Shown: positions 61,010 through 64,000 of the stretch, piece after piece
How positions within the stretch are numbered: position 1 is the stretch's first letter
Layout of the letters: every line of letters starts with the position of its first letter
NCBI GenBank assembly: GCA_036877525.1
Contig: JAZGTH010000019.1
Coordinates: 3,910,501-3,974,500 of the forward strand
From: Chromobotia macracanthus
Lineage: Eukaryota > Chordata > Actinopteri > Cypriniformes > Botiidae
Direction of reading: 5' to 3'
Length of the DNA stretch: 64,000 nucleotides
The notes under the pieces: generated by a model
The model's input: the letters and a program-made list of their open reading frames with translations, nothing else
What the model was told of the DNA's origin: nothing
Databases searched by the model: none
Translations under genes and position numbers: made by a program

Positions 61010-61380
61010 GCTGAACTCATAAGGAGATAATCATTCTCGCTGCATCCAAAATGCTATTCAATCTCCTCGTGTGCTGAACGGTAAACAGACAGTCTGTGAA
61101 TCTGTGAGTCTGGAGTTATGACATAAACTAATTAGTCATTTTTCCACTGTTGTCTGCACTGGAAAGCCGCTGTGGAGATGAGTCAAAAACTTTGAGCTGT
61201 CAATGGAAATGTCATACGCTTTGATGTTTTGATAATGCTCCCTGATTCACAGAGAACTATCTAATGGCCCGGCCTGAACCTTTGTGAAGTATCTGTGATG
61301 ACTGTGCTGCAATGAATTCTGGGACATTTCCTTTAGGTGGAATGACTTTTGGTGGATTTACAAAAGCTCTCTGTACTCAG
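61010..61380. other. Low-repeat stretch, candidate conserved non-coding element
   Basis: The palindrome CTAATTAG is at 61128-61135; other motifs are TTTGAGCTGTCAATGG (a CTGTCA MEIS-like core near 61200), GATTCACAGAG and AATTCTGGGACATTTCC. There are no simple repeats or mobile elements, and no open frame of note. By texture a good regulatory candidate, but conservation is untested. Confidence 0.28.
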
Positions 61381-64000
61381 TGAACTAAAGTGCAACGTGG
61401 ACTAGTTTGAATGTTACTCCAGTCCTCATTGCAGAACTAAGCCATTCAAAATGATTAGAAGATGAAAAGGATTTAAACTGATGATAGCACATCACACTGC
61501 ATTGCATGCTACAAAACACACTAACTACACATAAAGTAAATTCACTAAATTACATCATAAGTAAATCTCGGCAGACAGACAGGGTTTATTCTGCACACTA
61601 AACCATCAGGTTTAATTACCCTTCTAGTATTTTTATGACTAAAATCACATCACTGCATTTGATGTGCCATGTTGAAGATGTGTGGCACGTTTTGTTACAT
61701 TTTTTAAGTGCATATGTTACATAATCTTCCGTAAGATATTACTATATGCTACAGTAATTCGTCCAAAAAAAGTAGTTCAGAAAATGTCAAAGCATCAAGC
61801 TTTGGACTGGACTAGAGTATATGAGTGGAATGGAGTGACAGCAGTTTTCCTTGTAATCTCCTGAACTCCACTCCAGGTTTTCTATTCTTGCTTTTTGCTC
61901 GCCTTATGCTAAATGATAAGAGATCCTGGACTGTCTGCTCAGGAGCAGCACAAACACAGACAAATGACAAACAGTGAATGCTCCCAGTGTAAATATCAGC
62001 ACTTTTGGTATGCCACTTGTCCAATCAGATAGAGTACTGTTACCGTTGCATACTTAAATAGTACATTGAGATGGATAGGGTACAGTACCATACAGTGTCT
62101 CTGTGGCTATCTATAACAAAAGCCACAGAGGCCTAAAATGACCTAAAGTGCTCAATAACATCCACTTGGTCTTGAACATTATATAACTCTGGATAACTGA
62201 GTTCATAAATTGCCTTGTAAAAAAATAAAACCCATCTGGACCTCAGCTCAGCTCATTCATTTTCAACACAATGTTGTTTTCGTCACACCGGTAGAACATG
62301 CCTCTAAAGGAACTCTGTAAGAACGCATTATTCCAAAGAACACCTGCTAGCATTTGGCTAAAAGCGAGAATTTTCCTCTAATCAGAGTCAGCAATAAAGA
62401 TCTGCTTCTGCAGAAACACTGAAGGCAATTCGTTTAAAAGGCATTGACATTTAACTATTCTTCCCTTTTTGAGCCAGTGAATAGCTGACATTTGTATGTG
62501 ACTGAGGCATCGTGGGCCGTAATTTGGCTGGCAAAAGGGTCCCAGACCAACGAATTGGGCCAGAGGTGTCTGCACCCGGTCTCAGTGCAGACAAATGGAA
62601 GGAAGGGGAAGGTAGTAGGTCAGACTGACTCCTTTAGCCAAGCTTGTGCTCAGTAATTGGCAGAGAATGGTAAAAGTACACCCTGAACATGGAAGAATGT
62701 GGTGTAAAATAAGCTGTTCCAGGGGTTGGTGCCTGCAATATGTCTAAAAGTGTCTGTTAAGTGCCTCAGTAATTGGCTACTGGCTTGTCTGAACAGGAAG
62801 TTTGGGCTAAATTCATAATTTAGGAATTTAGTTTCAATTAAATGCCGTTTACAGAATTTCATTTGGAAATTCATTTGTCTAGTACGACAACAGTTTTGCA
62901 ATATAACAATGATATTATTCATTTTAACTAATTATACCTATTTGTTTTCTAACATAGGAATACCTGGAATACCTAAAATGACTTATTTATGGATAACATA
63001 TATAGGGAAAAATACAGTGTAATTTTAAAATACCTTAAATTTATATGAATTTATTATAAAAATGTAAATGTAGCACAAGTTTTTAAATATTTTAATACTA
63101 ATTCAAGTGTCGGAGACTGATAATAAGAATTCAAAGAAAAATGACGGAACATTTCCGGGAGCTGTTAAAAAGAAGCTCCCTTTCACTCAGTCATTATTTT
63201 TCATAAAACTCTCCAATTTCTAAAAAAAAGACCAGAGCAACCCTGGATTAGTGCACATAACAACAATGTCAGCAGTGTTCTGATATAATACAGTGCCTTG
63301 ACTTAGAGTTGTATGGCTTGGGTTGATTTATTGCGCTTGAAACGCTGACTGCAGGTATTGGCAGGACTTACACGACCCTGTGTCTCATGCCACATATACA
63401 TAAGCGGCTAATGGTGATGGATCTTCTGCGCTGACTACAAATGCAATCTATTTTCATGACATCTGTCAATCAACCCAGGCCCGCTGTAATCAATTTCACT
63501 CTTTGCTAGCTCTTTGAGGTGCTGTGCATCCAGGTCTCCTGGGAGTCTGGCTGTTTTGAGCTCGGTTTTTGTTGAGTGTGAGCAATTGCCTGCAGTAGAT
63601 GAAGTGGCCTTTTTTCTGCCTTAATTTGTTGCTCCCCAAATTTGTTTTTATCTAAATTGCTGGAAGTATTAGCTCTAGCTGTGACCCCTGTAAGCTGAAA
63701 TTAGAATTGATTTAGTTAAAAAGTTTAACTTTCATTTTATGATGAGGATTCTTCCTCTCCCTTGACAAATCACCTGATCAATAAAACGAAACAAAACGGT
63801 GCTGTCACCGACAACAGCAAGACGAAACAAATGCAGATGGGGGTTGAACGTGTCTAGCTCACAAAAGTGAAGCAACTGGAAATTGGGTTTGCTAAAAATG
63901 ATTCCAGGTGATGTAATTAGGTTTTGCTTTCTTTGAAATGAAGATTTTCACATTGCTATGTTTATTGTGTAATGTGAGTTTGGGAGCAGGGCTGTATGTT
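61381..64000. other. Intergenic to the right edge, no gene recognised
   Basis: Short chance frames only. The segment 63350-63700 is lower in repeats (CCAGGCCCGCTGTAATCAAT near 63474) and may be regulatory. No exon, RNA gene or mobile element can be supported before the window ends. Confidence 0.52.

Overview
The window is vertebrate nuclear DNA, most likely from a teleost fish and probably a cyprinid-like one. The evidence is spliced coding exons with GT/AG borders, AT-rich intergenic sequence, tRNA-derived SINEs whose 3' tail matches a LINE fragment in the same window, a decayed Tc1/mariner transposase, several short inverted-repeat DNA elements and many simple repeats. There are no bacterial-style operons, long open frames, CRISPR arrays or phage genes. 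The species call is an inference from repeat types I recognise, not from a database search.

Positions 1-4133 hold the 3' end of one recognisable gene on the + strand, SUCLG1 (succinyl-CoA ligase [GDP/ADP-forming] subunit alpha). An intron runs from the left edge to 2186. The penultimate exon (2187-2375) carries the catalytic-histidine segment. A 1.73 kb intron follows, and a tiny last coding exon (4107-4133) supplies eight codons and the stop. The 3' UTR starts at 4134.

From about 4.5 kb to 64 kb I find no further protein-coding exon I can defend. The region looks like an intergenic or intronic desert. It contains two tRNA-SINEs (about 19.24 and 22.27 kb), a LINE 3'-end fragment with a long TA/GA microsatellite (31.43-31.84 kb), a rearranged LINE/SINE tail with a perfect hairpin (47.9 kb), a decayed Tc1 element on the - strand (34.8-35.8 kb), a Tc1-type MITE with TA target sites (16.72-17.18 kb), two other short inverted-repeat elements (29.94 and 60.12 kb) and six members of one short repeat family with 'AGTTCACCC'-type ends. 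Between these are low-repeat stretches that look like candidate conserved non-coding or enhancer DNA; this can only be tested by alignment.

I did not find a convincing new biological system. The most checkable oddities are the perfect 17-bp fold-back inside the LINE/SINE tail at 47.9 kb, a fold-back at the 5' truncation point of the LINE fragment at 31.43 kb, the 17-bp hairpin at 10.85 kb, and an apparent excess and strand bias of the POU octamer ATTTGCAT.
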